This document shows, in pieces, positions 45,373 to 57,308 of a stretch of 64,000 nt of DNA (its first letter is position 1; each line of letters starts with the position of its first letter). The DNA lies in NCBI RefSeq assembly GCF_032062135.1, contig NC_092860.1:131103973-131167972 (forward strand), read 5' to 3'. Under the pieces are notes generated by a model. That model was given only the letters and a program-made list of their open reading frames with translations. It was not told the DNA's origin and ran no database searches. The stretch is from Pyxicephalus adspersus (taxonomy: Eukaryota > Chordata > Amphibia > Anura > Pyxicephalidae). Position numbers and translations under genes: made by a program.

Positions 45373-46946
45373 TTTTTTAATAGTCTGACATTTTCTGAAT
45401 AAGCTTTAAAGTTTTCCTTTAACATACTTCACTTATGTTGATTTGTTGCCACTATTCTACAGAACTCCTCTGTTCATTTGTAGTAGTGTTAAAGGTTTGT
45501 TCTCTTTGTGCTCTGCTGCCCGATCTTAGCCCTATTGTATACAAGCACCCTTCTACTTGCTGGGAAAACAGGTTGTCAATTAGCTGTCCAGCTGAGTTGC
45601 ATACTTATTCTAACACACCTGATGGTGATGGAAGGAGGTCCAGGTTGGCAAGCACAACATTAAACCACATTTATTGACAGGTTTACAAGCAGTGTCAAGC
45701 ACTCTTAGAACAGAATAGAATGTTCTGTTGTTGCTCAACCTAATATTGCTTATTAAACACTGGATTGTATGCATTATTTAGGTGTTTACATTATTTCAAA
45801 TAATACTAGTATATCAAACTTCCAGGGACAAATACACTTTGTGGCAAATCTATTTTCTTGCTTTTCCAGCCTTTCAGACTGTTTATGCAGGTTTGAATGC
45901 CATTTTAGACCTTGGCCCACTACACCTCACTACACCTTTACTTACTCACCTCAGCTTGGTAGTGGAAGCACATAAAAATGGATTCCTCCTTTACCCAGAA
46001 GTAATATCCTCCATGAATGTTGCTTTGAGCCAAGCCCATGACATCAGAAATTATAGGAAGAAATAGGCAATCCTTTCAATTTGAAGCATGTTAAGCAATA
46101 TGCCAAAAACACCTTTTATATGTATATTTACACACATATAAATGCACACATACACGCGTGCACATGAAGCAAAACAAATAATATACACATAAAAATAAAA
46201 ACTTACCCGAATGATGATCTTTCTCTGCAAGAGTGGCCGGGGCATTTTCAACTGATAGAACACAGTTCACGCGCACATAGCAGGTCTGCATTGGCACACA
46301 ACAATGCGCATCAAACACCTGGGTTTTAATAAGACAATTGTGCTGTTTTTAGCCTTTCAACAACCCATAGAAGGGAATTGCCTAAAAACAATCACAATTG
46401 ACTTGTTAAATTGAAAATCTGTTGAATCACCGAGGTTAAAAGATCCTGGGAGATTGTAAAGGAGATCACATAAAAACAAACAAACAAAAAAACTACATCA
46501 TTTTTAAAACAGCTTCATTCAAAATAAACACATTTTCTTAAAGATCACATTCAAATAATTAGAGACAACACGAACACCAATAAATTTACGACAAAAAAAA
46601 AAAAAAACACATAATCCCACACTTTCTTATAAGGCCAAAATAGTTGCATATTGCATTCATAAAATACTTACAAAACCAAATTGGACCTATCAGAGGTGGA
46701 AAACTGGATTAGAAAATATTTATGTAGGACAAACATTTAAAGGTTGTAATAAAGATATATTATTGCAATAAAACAATATGGCTAAAAACACAATAATATA
46801 GCATTAACATTGACTTCTTATTTGCAAAATGGACATTAAAACATTCAAAGTTTAAAAACCAAAAGCTGCTATTGTGCTAAATGGTAAGCAAAGTATGAAT
46901 TTTAGCAACATAGATTAGAATAACACACCAAACAAGAGCCCCCCCC
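45373..46946. other. No gene recognised
   Basis: AT-rich. A patch at about 46100-46165 is an alternating purine-pyrimidine TATA/CACA mixture, and 46597-46610 is an A run. A possible family F fragment (GTTGAATCACCGAGGTT, about 46420-46437) is too short to call. Confidence 0.4.
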
Positions 46947-47195
46947 CTGACAGTGTGGGATCCCCGGCACTGGGGGATAAATGAGGACAAGTCTCCCCAT
47001 TCAAGTCTAGTGATGATTGGCTGAGCAAAGGGGATCCCTGATGATGCTAGAGCTGTCATCAGGGTTTACCTCTGCTCAGGTGAATGGAGAGATTTGTCTT
47101 AATTTGCCCTCTAGTGCCTGGGGATCCCACACTGTCAGGAGTCCCACAGCTGTGCTCGTTACATGAATGCAGCAGTGGGAATCATCCTTTCATTG
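46947..47195. mobile_element. hAT-type foldback element, family K copy 1 (partial)
   Basis: A nearly complete palindrome at 46947-47138. The left arm starts CTGACAGTGTGGGATCCCC and the right arm ends GGGGATCCCACACTGTCAG. The inner arms (GCTGAGCAAAGGGGATCCCT and AGGGTTTACCTCTGCTCAGG) extend the fold to a loop of about 10 bases. The sequence then continues with CCACAGCTGTGCTCGTTACA and CAGTGGGAATCATCCT, which match 55674-55712 in the complete copy. The outer ends seen in the complete copy are not evident here. Confidence 0.75.
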
Positions 47196-47639
47196 AGGAA
47201 TAATCTGTAAAAAAATAAAAGTTTACAAATTACAATAAACACACACATTTAATAAATTACTTTAACATTAAAACCTCCTCTTATTTTGACACATATTTTT
47301 TATCCTTTCAGTAAATAAGTGGTTTTATATACCCCGTTCTCATTCCCGCATTTTTATACTATATTTATATGTATTTATATATTTATCATAGATATCTATA
47401 AATGTATTGATATATATATCTCTATAGAAGCAAACAAGAATGTGGCTGGATGATCTAGTCCGCTGACATAAGTGAGGTCTCGTCTGCCAGAGTACTCAGG
47501 GATTTATCACCAGGCGGATCCTGGGGTCAGGCATAGTAAGCGTTTAGGTATGCGCCTATGTAAACAGCTGAAATCCATTAACTCTTTCCGAACCTGAAAA
47601 TATTAGGTAATTTAAAAATATGCTTATTTCCAAGCTAAT
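47196..47639. other. No gene recognised
   Basis: AT-rich; an A/T low-complexity patch lies at about 47355-47430. A moderate-CpG patch at 47455-47560 could belong to the repeat that follows. Confidence 0.4.
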
Positions 47640-47944
47640 ATATATGTTTGAAACATTTGAACACATCATACATTTTTATTTAGGGCTAACTGGAAGATGT
47701 GTGCCATTTGAAAGAATGATTTTTTGGAGAAAGCTCACTAGTGTCAAAAAAGCTTGCTAGTGTCAAGCAGCCGGAGATGCACGCCTTGGAGCCCCAGATC
47801 ATTTCAGCTGATAAATCCTGGCAGAATACGCCTTTGTATTCCCGACAGCTGAAAATTAGTTGATAAATAGGTTAGAGGGATCCGATGCTGGACCGTGAAT
47901 ACGCACGCAAGCCAACTTTCGATTTTGCTTGATGAATCCGGCCC
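47640..47944. repeat. Interspersed repeat, family A copy 2
   Basis: Partner of 1-246. TTTAGGGCTAACTGG, GTGTGCCATTTGAAAGAATG, CAGCCGGAGATGCACGCC and TTTGCTTGATGAATCCGGC match in order. This copy has fewer CpG sites and more TG/CA at the corresponding places than copy 1, consistent with decay of methylated CpG. Confidence 0.6.
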
Positions 47945-49195
47945 CGTGAGTCAGCGATGTCACCACAGGACAGAAAGTGTAGTACTGGCAGGACAACTTG
48001 GTGAAAAATAAAGACATTATAAGCCACAAAACAAATTCATGCACCACCTTTAAGCACTGGTAGGCTGCTATAAATTACAATAATGTTTTTGTGATACTCT
48101 TTAGCCTCTACAGTCAGCCCAGTCTTAAAAAGTACAGATTGTTCCTTACATTGCTCTGAAAATCTTTACGGCACCCTCGTTACATGTATCCAGCACTCCA
48201 GGAGGTCTGTAAATCAGCTATAACATGTAAATACTGCAGCTACAGTGTAAAGAATAAGAAACTGTTAGAGTACAAACATATTTTCCCATGTTCATTGGTG
48301 ACATGTTTCCAATATATTATTAGGTAAAGTATACTTACATCAAAATGATATAAACTTTGAATTCTGCAAGGACAGCAAAGTGATGGGGTCACAAGTTATT
48401 TGTAGAATTACTGCACATGGCCATTGAAATATCAAGGAGATATAGTTGCATAGCACAGTGACCTGTCAGTCAATAGAAAAAGGTAATAATTTCAGCCAAC
48501 TGGGGAAGGAGGGATGGTGTCACTGAACCAAGGAGACTTACTGTTACAAGCCGTCCTACTTGCACATCTAACTTTTAAAGGTAAATTTCATTTTTACCCA
48601 GACTTTTCACAGTTGTTATCTAGAAATTACAAGAGAGTTGTCACTGGTACAGTTAGATTGGATAGTAAGATGAATAGTTAGGGTCAATTTTAAGAAAACC
48701 TGAACTGAAAGAAATACAGAAATTGTCATTGCTGACCTGCTTCTGACTATTGTGCTGACTTCATGACTTTGATACTTTTAAGTCACTGACCCTGAACAGG
48801 CATGAAAATGGGAAAGGCAAGCTTGAAGGTCAGGCAGGTCATATTTTTAAAGAATAGTCAAGTATGGTTTATTAAAAAGTTGTATTATATAATTAACACT
48901 AAATATAGGTGGTTTTTTTGGTCTGCACAATACAACTTGAATAGTGTTAATTTACTACAATACTACATACCTAAAACAGTCTGAATACTATAGGTATAAA
49001 GTAATAAGGTCAGAAATGTCTTTAGCCGAATCTGTCCAGTTTCAAGTTTCAATTTTTATTGAAGCCAAACTTGAGCTTCTTCTTCTGTTATCAAGAAACT
49101 ATACATTTCTTTCTTGTTCTGCTCTATGCTCTAGGCAGAGACACATTTCTCAGGTTCCACCTACCTTACCATTTCCAATAGAGACACCAAGAATC
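47945..49195. other. No gene recognised
   Basis: No recognisable coding sequence or repeat match. Confidence 0.45.
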
Positions 49196-49247
49196 CTGGT
49201 GGCTAGAAGTAGGAGGTCTTATTAGACCTCCTACTTCTAGCCACCAG
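49196..49247. repeat. Perfect palindrome, 24-bp arms and 4-base spacer
   Basis: The left arm 49196-49219 starts CTGGTGGCTAGAAG and ends GGAGGTCT. The spacer is TATT. The right arm 49224-49247 is its exact reverse complement, starting AGACCTCC and ending GCCACCAG. No mismatch occurs in 24 paired positions, and homology stops abruptly on both sides. Every other hairpin in this window is imperfect. It could be a recent template-switch or DNA-repair product, a real functional hairpin, or an assembly fold-back. Confidence 0.97.
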
Positions 49248-51040
49248 AACATCAGTGTATTTGTCTGGACACCATCTCTCTTTCAACCCACCTTCATCTG
49301 TTAATTGACTGCTTGCCACACTGGACAGTGCTTATGTATGTTTTCCATATGTTACACATGTACCATTTATAGACTATGCTCCATGCCATCTATGGTTATC
49401 CTTTTACCAGTCCTCTTCATTGGTCCTTTTCTCTAAAGTTCCTAATACCATGCTCCTACTAATGCCATATTCGCTATGTTATACCAAAACCATGCTTAGT
49501 AGAGTGATTAATAAATCCTATGAATAAACTTACAAGAGTTAGTAAACCGTCTGCATACTAAATGGGTGCATAACACAGAAAATTAGGCTGTGCCATATGG
49601 GGGTTGCCACTGCTGAAAAAATTAGTTGTCTGTTACACTGATGTTCAGGGTTTAGTACTTTCTGAGCCAATGACCTGGGACAAGTGTACAGATCAGAACA
49701 GTCAGATGTCTTTTTCTGCATAGATGTCATTGGCTTCCTGAAGCCTGGACATCAATATAATGGCAAGAAAACTTTTTAACAATTGAAGCCTCCATGTTTT
49801 TCTTATACACAGATTTCCTTTAAATATACCATCAAACACATCTTTTTATGTACAGATATAGATACTGGTGCATCTTCGAATGTTAACTTTTTTGTAAAGT
49901 AGCATTCTTTTTAGGTTCACTGCTCCTTTAATGTCAAGAACATAACAGATTTTAGAATTTGGAAAAAGAGCAAAGGAAAGACAGTCTTTCTTTGTCAGAG
50001 AGCTGGTTAGGCATCACTGAAAGCACAGCTCTATGTCAGATTGTCTCCTCAAATGCGGCAAGTTATTTGGGAGATTGATATAGTGCAACAGAGAGTAACA
50101 CAAGTGATAAGTGGTTTTCATCAAAAAGATACAAAGAGGTATTAGTTACAGTTAGCCTTTTGTTAAAGATGATTTAAGTCATTTAACCAATACAGCTTGG
50201 GTGGAAGCAGAATAATACATTTGTTTCTGTCTTTAAAGTAAAGATCCAGCCTTATATTTAGTCTTGCACAGTTGTACAGGCCTTCCTCCTGTATTGAAAT
50301 GGCTTACTTTGATTTTGTTGCACACTGTAAACTTGCAAACAGTGTGCATTAAAATTGTACAAGACAGAGAACGACTGCCTCATTTCCTGGCTGGATGGTG
50401 TTCAGCATTATTTGGCTTCTGCCTTCACTGTCTGATTATCCCTGGTGCCCTTTAATATATTGGATTATAGTTTTTTGAATATGTAGTCCTAGTATTGGCA
50501 TTACTGGTTATGTACAACAACCAGCTAACCATCCTACTACTTGCAATAAAGAGAGAGAAGCACAGAGACCTTAATATTATGTCACTAATGTAATGAAAAC
50601 AGGCTTTAATGAATAATTTAATTAGCATGTAGATAAAGGGTGAAAGGAGTTGGGGAATATTTAGGCAGAATAAACTTCAGGAATAAATCTGAAATCAAAC
50701 AAGCAGCTACATACACAGCCAACATACATAATTGGGAACTGTTTTATCTGTTGTATGATATCTAATTCTGCAAAGGAAATATGAGATTCAAACCCCTTAC
50801 CAGCACAAAAAGTCATTGACCTCTACTACAGGAACAGGATGGGTTGTTCATGATCACAATTATACTACTGATTGGACATTGGTAAGCCAGCAGCACACTA
50901 GTAGAATATTGGCTGTGCTTTGCCTGCTTTCTTATCCTGTTTGCATTTTCACCATTTTAAATTGAACACACACGCTGTATAATGCCCTAGTGCTTGCCCT
51001 CACTTTCCCAATCTAAATAGTGCTGTGCATAGACTCAAAG
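49248..51040. other. No gene recognised
   Basis: AT-rich with only short frames. No repeat match elsewhere in the window. Confidence 0.45.
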
Positions 51041-51196
51041 GTCCTGATTTATAAAAGCTCTTCAAGGCTGGAGAGGATATACTTTCATTAGTGAAGCTGG
51101 GTGATCCAGCAAACCTGGAAGGTTTGCTGGATCACACAGCTTCACTGATAAAAGTGTAGTCTCTGGAGCCTTGGAGAGCTTTAATAAACCCGGTCC
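51041..51196. mobile_element. Foldback MITE-like element, family F copy 4
   Basis: Near-perfect fold. Left: CCTGATTTATAAAAGCTCTT, CAAGGCTGGAGAGGATATAC, GTGAAGCTGGGTGATCCAGC, AAACC. Right: GGTTTGCTGGATCACACAGC, TTCACTGATAAAAGTGTAGT, TTGGAGAGCTTTAATAAACC. There is almost no loop (AAACCTGGAAGGTTT centre). Confidence 0.88.
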
Positions 51197-51870
51197 AAAG
51201 AGAGAATGCCAACACCAAGAGTAAGGGTAGGGGTGCGGTTTAGATGAGGAATCCAAGGAGGAAGCCAATAAATAGCAAGACAAGTTTAGATAAATCACAG
51301 TAGTTTTGATTTTTTTCCAATGTGCTGCAGTTTGTAACATGTATTGTTCATTAGGCAAAACAGCACCTAATTTTACTTCAGTCCAGCCAATTAAAAGGTG
51401 CAAAAGCTGGGCTACTACTGCCACTCAAAAGGAGAACACTTTGGGTATGCCAGAGTCTTTTGGTAACAGTAACAATGTTGGTAAGGGTTGATAATAACAT
51501 GGAGAGTTTGCTGAGGGAAAGGTGTATTAAGCAGGCATAAATGGGTTTGAAGTGTACTAGGCAGTTTACTTGGTACCATGACAGAATGTAAAATATTTTA
51601 AAGAATAACCAAAGTCTCTGCAAAGTAACAAATGATCTTGTGAAAGAAAACTGACTTGCAGTGGCCACTGCAGCTAACTGTGCTTTGGTCAAAGAATGTA
51701 TCTTCTGATTCCGCCTCCAGGAGCTTGCCAACCTTGGCATGGGTTTTGGTTGGTTTACCCAGTAATAAACTGACTGTTTTCCTTTCCACTATTTCTATAC
51801 CAGCTTTCTACAGGGCAGGGGTGCTATGCCTAACTACTACCAAAAAATGTCAATAATTATTGTTATCTGA
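51197..51870. other. No gene recognised
   Basis: The overlapping minus-strand frames at 51062-51789 have no recognisable domain and partly lie on the foldback element. Confidence 0.45.
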
Positions 51871-52160
51871 ATCCCAGCTGTCCATTAAGCACATGGCTTG
51901 CACTCCGACCTTTGCAGCTCTGGGTTCGACTCTCAGGCCAGGACACTATCTGAAAAAAGGTTGTATGTTCTCATGTTTGTGTGAGTTTACTTTAGATACT
52001 CCGGTTTCCCCCCACATCCCAAAAACATGCCATTGGGTTAATTGGCTTCCCCTTATTAGCAATAGACTGTGTTAATGACATATGACTGTGATAGGGACAT
52101 GACAATGGACTTTGTGTCATGTATTATGTTGGCACTATGTAAGCACAAGTTAATAATAAT
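51871..52160 (+). mobile_element. tRNA-headed SINE (V-SINE-like), copy 3
   Basis: The head carries the B-box word GGGTTCGACTCTCAGGCC (51920-51937), the best-preserved of the three copies, followed by AGGACACTATCTG. The central domain has GTATGTTCTCATGTTTGTG, CTCCGGTTTCCCCCCACATC and AAAACATGCCATTGGGTTAA. The tail has GACTGTGATAGGGACATGAC, GTTGGCACTATGTAAGCAC and an AATAAT run. The upstream A box is decayed. Confidence 0.8.
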
Positions 52161-53158
52161 ACACCTACATAATGTGCCTATGTAGCACATAATCAAACCT
52201 TCAGGATTGGGTCACCTCTACAAGCCCAAACTCATTTGGTCACGAGTTCCAAGAATAGCAAAATGAAGCAAAGCATAAAGCCACATGTGCAAACAGTCTA
52301 ATAAAAAGTAAAGTCTTCTTTATACTATTTTGAAATAATATTAGCCCATGTGTTACATAATTGCAACTATTTCCAGATAATTTTCATATATTTATGAATA
52401 TAGGGGTTTGATGAAAAAGTTAAGGTCTCTTGCCAGAGTGCAATAATTCTGAACAGTTTAATATAGTACAGGATCTGTATGGGTCCTCATTTTATGAAAG
52501 CATTTCCTAAAAGTAATCAAAAGAATTTCATATAAAATATGCATACTCTGCTGGTGGAACCTACATATGGATGATAGCTGGAGGGCACACAAGGCTCAGA
52601 AATATTTCTGGTGTGAAATGTATGTATTCTCTGAGTTTAATAGCATAACTGATAGCAACTGTACACACCTTTATTCTGCAAACAAAGTAGTGAGATACGG
52701 TGATATATTACCACCCGAATGACAGGAGACAGATCATTAGCTACATATGCTGGGTCTGTGTGCAGAACATTAGAATGAAAGACGGACGACATGTTTTCCC
52801 TTTATTAGACAACAGAATCAGCCTTCACAATTCACAGCTAATTACTCTGTGTAATATGAATACCACCTATTGGAAATCAAACAATCTAATACATATTGAG
52901 ATTGTAGGTTTGATTTACTGCTGTGCTTTGCACCGACTTAGCTTTAATCTAGGATTATCCCATTTACTGCATTGTGTAACTACAACTTACATTTTTATAA
53001 ACACCATTTCAGATACATTTTTTAGTTTGGTGGCTCTAACCCATATGTATTGACATTGTTTATTAATGGTTCAGATCTATCAAGTTGCAATAATGCTAAA
53101 GGTGTCTAAACAGCACTCAAAAAATGAAAAAAATTACCTAACATTCCTATCTTTCCTT
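52161..53158. other. No gene recognised
   Basis: AT-rich. The 117-codon frame at 52700-53053 has no family signature and no Kozak or splice evidence. Confidence 0.45.
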
Positions 53159-53595
53159 ATAGGCCATTACAGACTTACCGTAGGGTCAACTGTGCTTCCA
53201 ACTGCCAATGGGGAAAACTTTTGAGCATGTGGTTTTGTCTCTGGTTGTGGTGGATTGCAGTGTGGTTGTAAGCGACAAGTTGCTTCTGGTCATTTAGTTG
53301 CTTTTCCTCCTCTGCATTTCAGCCTCAACAGCATTTAGCCTCACTCATGATTGTCATATTCTGCAGTTGATAGCATAGTAGAAAGCAAATTTCTTCCCAA
53401 TCAGTATTAATAATCCGCACCCTACCACATACCATAAATTTCAATCACAAACAATAAGGATAAATGGGAGGGACTTTAAAGGCAGCAAAAATCAAATCTT
53501 GACAATCTAATAAAAATCAAAGAATAAGAGGGGCAGCTAAGGGTGGCTAACAGCTGCAGTTTTCAACTGCAAGTCTGAATGGGACCTTTAGTGTT
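53159..53595. mobile_element. Harbinger-like MITE (probable)
   Basis: The left end TAGGCCATTACAGACTTACC and the right end in reverse complement AGGTCCCATTCAGACTTGCA are inverted repeats sharing CCATT-CAGACTT. TTA lies beside both ends (left CCTTTA-like TTATAGG, right CTTTAGTG), fitting a PIF/Harbinger target site. Near the right end a small hairpin AGCTGCAGTTTTCAACTGCA is present. No transposase. Confidence 0.5.
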
Positions 53596-54719
53596 TTTCA
53601 TTACACAAAGTACACCAGTACACACTAAAGTACTGTTCTCTGGTTCTCTTTCTCACTCACTTCTGGACCCCCATGGAGATCCCTTCCTCTCAGTCTGTCC
53701 AGATAGGATACCATGTGCTCTTCTTTCAGCCAACATCAGTCAGACTGTTGTAGCAGGTACCAGTTCTTGTCTTTGCATTAATGGGGAGATCTAAGCAAAG
53801 GAAAAAACAAAGGGAGATTGCTCCTTTTTTCGGGCTTTGAGTGCACTGACCCATAGCAATATTTTTATCCTTCACAGTTTGAAGCTAACAGACTCAATTT
53901 ACATTTTTTAGTACACTGATATTATCTTTTGATGCTGCCCTATGCTCTCTAGAAGCTTCTAATGATTTTAGCGTTTTGGAAATAAGATGATTCCAGAAAT
54001 CAATTTACGGTCTAACGTGTGATTTATTTATAAAGAGCAAGAAGGGGCAGCTGCGGAATTGGGGCACTTGTTAAACTTATCGTAATCTGGCTTCTGTATC
54101 CAGTTTTGTAAATGTTTAATGACTGTCTAGTACAGCTAAAAAAAAGTTTCTTGAACAGACAAGGACGAGTTCGATCTTCATGGTTGAAGCAGAAAGTTGA
54201 TGTACAGATAGATAAACTTAAATAGGTTCTGTGATATTGGAGAAAGGAGTTTCATTTAAAGTAAAACACTTGTCTCAGCTAAGACAAAATATTTTTTTCC
54301 AGGTTATTTATGATTGTTGCAAGGAATTTTAGAAATATCTGTTACAGATTCTAACCTGCTCTGTGCTGTACATATTAAAGGTATATGCACGTTACATAAC
54401 TGTCCAACAAAACAAATGATGCTCAATGATTGAGCATGCAGAAAGACATATCCACTTATGATCCTATACATATGACAATATAATGATTGCATGCAGAGCT
54501 CGGCACACAGTTGACTGCAGATGTGATTGTTTAAAGATCACATACCTACTGGCCATGTTGATGTTAACAAAATCTGTGCACACGCTGGAGGAAGACAGAT
54601 AATCGCCAAAATACATTTGTCGGGATGGATTGTTTATTGTACCAGGGAATCATCATGGATTGACATATTTTGACCCTTCTGGTTGCCTTGGCTTAGTCAG
54701 TAAACACCCCCCCCCTAAA
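53596..54719. other. No gene recognised
   Basis: A small hairpin TGCTCAATGATTGAGCA lies at about 54420-54436. A C9 run at 54707-54715 followed by A runs marks the edge of the next repeat. No coding sequence. Confidence 0.4.
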
Positions 54720-55350
54720 AAAAAACAAAAAAAAAACATGAATACACCACAATTTATGGTTAAATGGCCCGTAAGCCTTTTATTACACTAGGACATAGTA
54801 TAAACAATTACACAACTACAGTTAAATACCATTCTTCCAAACACTATCCTTTAGTGACAGGTCCTTGAAGGTCCCTCTTCTCACTAACCCCTTTAGGATC
54901 TGTGCCTCCATATTATATATGCCACAGCCATATGCTCCCAGCCACATTCAAACCAATTTCGAGAATGATATCGCCACTTATCATAGTGCCATCAACTATT
55001 CCAACCATGATCCTTGAACCAAGGTGTATCTCCTAACCCAGTAAAACCAATATCCAAACCAACTTTCTTCGAGGATCTCACCTCAACCCACGAACCTACC
55101 CCTAATCCCAATGGGAGGGCGGGGAAAAATTCACTTTCCCTCACTCTGTCCCCCTTCTGAATGATCCCTCCCTCTCTATTTCTTGCCTTTTAAACCTTTT
55201 CACCTCCCCACCTCTGTCACATTCCCCCTCCTTCACCTATCCCTGAGACAACCCCACCTTCAACTGTTTTAACCCTGTCGTTGCCTGCTCCCTCTCTCCC
55301 CCAGTCATGCAGGGCTTTCAACTGTCTTCCTGACTTCCCTTCGCTCCAGG
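54720..55350 (-). repeat. G-rich interspersed repeat, family H copy 3 (minus strand)
   Basis: Read on the minus strand from 55350: GACAGGCCTGGAGCGAAGGG, then a G-rich body with GGGGGAGAGAGGGAGCAGGC and GAAGGGGGACAGAGTGAGGG, later ATAAAAGGCTTACGGGCCAT, and finally CATGTTTTTT and a G run. That 3' order (GGCCATTTAA, then GGTGTATTCATG, T run, G run) parallels copy 4 (CAGCCATTTTAAC, GGTGTCAGTGTGTTTTT, G run). Confidence 0.55.
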
Positions 55351-55463
55351 CCTGTCTTTTTAATAAATAATTATCTAACAATATGTCATTAACTGTTTGT
55401 TTAAATGACAGCTATCTAGCATGTTTAAGGAACTGGGGAAACTTTCACAAATTGAGTGCTTAG

Positions 55464-55903
55464 TAGGGATAAGCTAGCGAAATTTTAAAATTCGATCTCG
55501 CAGCGAATTGGGGCGTTCTCCCTTACCGAACATGTAAGCGAGAACGGCCTTTGTATATTTGGCCGTCAAGATCAAATTTTTTGGGACTTGCTAGAGCAAT
55601 CACCCTTATTGGTCTTGCAGCCATGTAGTAAGTGTTCTTGGATAGAGTTCCTTTATCCAAGAACACAGAGTCCCGTGGCTGTGCTCATCATGAATGAAAG
55701 CAGCCGTGGGAATCATCCTGTGATGATTCTCACGCCTGCATTCATTGATGAGCTGCGGTACTCACACTGTCAGTCCTTTTGCCTCCCAGAGCACTAGAGA
55801 TTAAATGAGGGCAAGTGAAATCGGTTTGCGGAAATTTCTCTGACCCATCGGAAGTTCGAGGAAATTTCTGCGAGAATGTCAAAGGCATTCTCTATCATCC
55901 CTA
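55464..55903. mobile_element. hAT-type foldback element, family K copy 2, complete with 8-bp target-site duplication
   Basis: The element starts TAGGGATAAGCTAGCGAA and ends GAATGCC-type arms into ATCATCCCTA, so the outermost repeat is TAGGGAT-A. GTGCTTAG flanks both sides exactly (55456-55463 and 55904-55911), the 8-bp duplication expected of hAT elements. Internally it holds a perfect 11-bp-arm hairpin (GTTCTTGGATA with TATCCAAGAAC, about 55632-55662) and the CCGTGGCTGTGCTCATCATG segment shared with copy 1. Length 440 bp, no transposase; the frame at 55588 is not a gene. Confidence 0.88.
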
Positions 55904-55911
55904 GTGCTTAG

Positions 55912-56268
55912 TGGAAGGGTCTGCTTCATAAAATTAAATGATTATTCCCAGTATTTTAGTTGGACATATGCTGCATCACTGGCATTAGATTTTAAATGGC
56001 TGCAGGTGGAGACTAAAATATTAAGCATTGTAACTGAATACAATAAAGCTTCACTCCATGTAGATGTATATATAAAATAATAAAAATGCAACTTAGTTAT
56101 AATATTATTAAGGAGTCAATATATGTGTATGTTATATCTTATTTTGTTACCTGGGTTATACGATAGAAATAACGTATATTTATAGTTTTCAACAGAAGTG
56201 TTCATGTCCATAAAATTTCTAAATAGAAACAATTCTTTCTGCCTGGATTTAGCATATGAAATATATTG
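55912..56268. other. No feature recognised
   Basis: AT-rich interval between two transposons. Confidence 0.4.
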
Positions 56269-56476
56269 CCCCTGATTTAATAAAGCTCTCCAAGGTTGGA
56301 GAGGATACACTTTTAGCAGTTAAGCTGGATGATCCAGCAAACCTGGAAAAGATTTCTATTTGCTAGCAAATGTTTTGAATACTTGACCAGATCCATTCCA
56401 GGTTTGCTGGATCACCCAGCTTCACTGATGGAAGTGTATCCTTTCCACCCTTGGAGAGCTTTATTAAATCAGGCCC
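56269..56476. mobile_element. Foldback MITE-like element, family F copy 5
   Basis: Left arm CCCCTGATTTAATAAAGCTC, CCAAGGTTGGAGAGGATACA, GCTGGATGATCCAGCAAACC. Right arm GGTTTGCTGGATCACCCAGC, TTCACTGATGGAAGTGTATC, CTTGGAGAGCTTTATTAAAT, CAGGCCC. The loop contains the GACCAGATCCATTCC segment also seen in copies 1 and 2. Confidence 0.85.
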
Positions 56477-57308
56477 TATGTGCTAGGATTGTACATTTTT
56501 TTTTACAACCAATTAGGGAAATATCCATTTTGTAATATCAATAATCCATAGCACATAGAGCAATGGGGGTGTGTGGGGCAACATGTTGTAGAGGGCAGAG
56601 CAAGGATATGGCATCATACATATAATGGCAATTGCAGGGCTAAACCAGGAAACCAGACAGGGCACTCAAGTCACATACCCCAGTCTAGAAAGGCCTGGAA
56701 CAGGGGAACAGATTCAGGAATAGTGCAAGTATTTATGTAAGGGGGGCAGGGGTAAAGGTTACTGAATGCGGTTCTGTGCCCTATCACAGTCAAGCAGAAG
56801 CAATGTATTTTGGAGCTTGTACAACAGGCTCTGAGTGGGTCACTGCTTCTTCTCTTTATAGTTACATAGGCAGTAAAGTTGTAAATATGAGATGGAGCCA
56901 ACCTTCACCCCTCCCTCACCATGCAAACTTTTGTGCAGCTTTTTGAAGAACAGCTAGTGCAGAAGAAGTGTGAAGATCGGATAATGTTTATTCATAAAGT
57001 AATGTTCATTTACTTACTGCAAGCTATCTCCAGGGCAGAAATTCATGTAGGAACAGAACCTGTTTATCTCCACCTCCTTATTTTTCTCTCAAGCAAAAAT
57101 CTTATGGTAGACTGGCAAAGAATTGACCTATTCAGTGAACAGAAATTAATTTGAAATGGTAACTGCTTTCTACATAATTAAATAGCAAAACATTTCTGCA
57201 CTTATAAAATATTTTCTATCAACATACCCGGTATATTTTCTGGAATTCCATACTGTATGGCATTCATTTTAAAATAAAGACTACCTTACATATAATTCTG
57301 ACATACCA
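56477..57308. other. No gene recognised
   Basis: AT-rich with moderately G-rich parts at about 56560-56760. Short frames only. Confidence 0.4.

Noticed and set aside
51920..51937. tRNA gene suggested by the B-box GGTTCGACTC
   Set aside because: There is no cloverleaf: A box and acceptor stem are missing, and it is followed by the SINE body.
52700..53053. 117-codon plus-strand frame
   Set aside because: No recognisable motif, no compositional difference from the flanks, and length is within what chance gives in AT-rich DNA with alternative starts.
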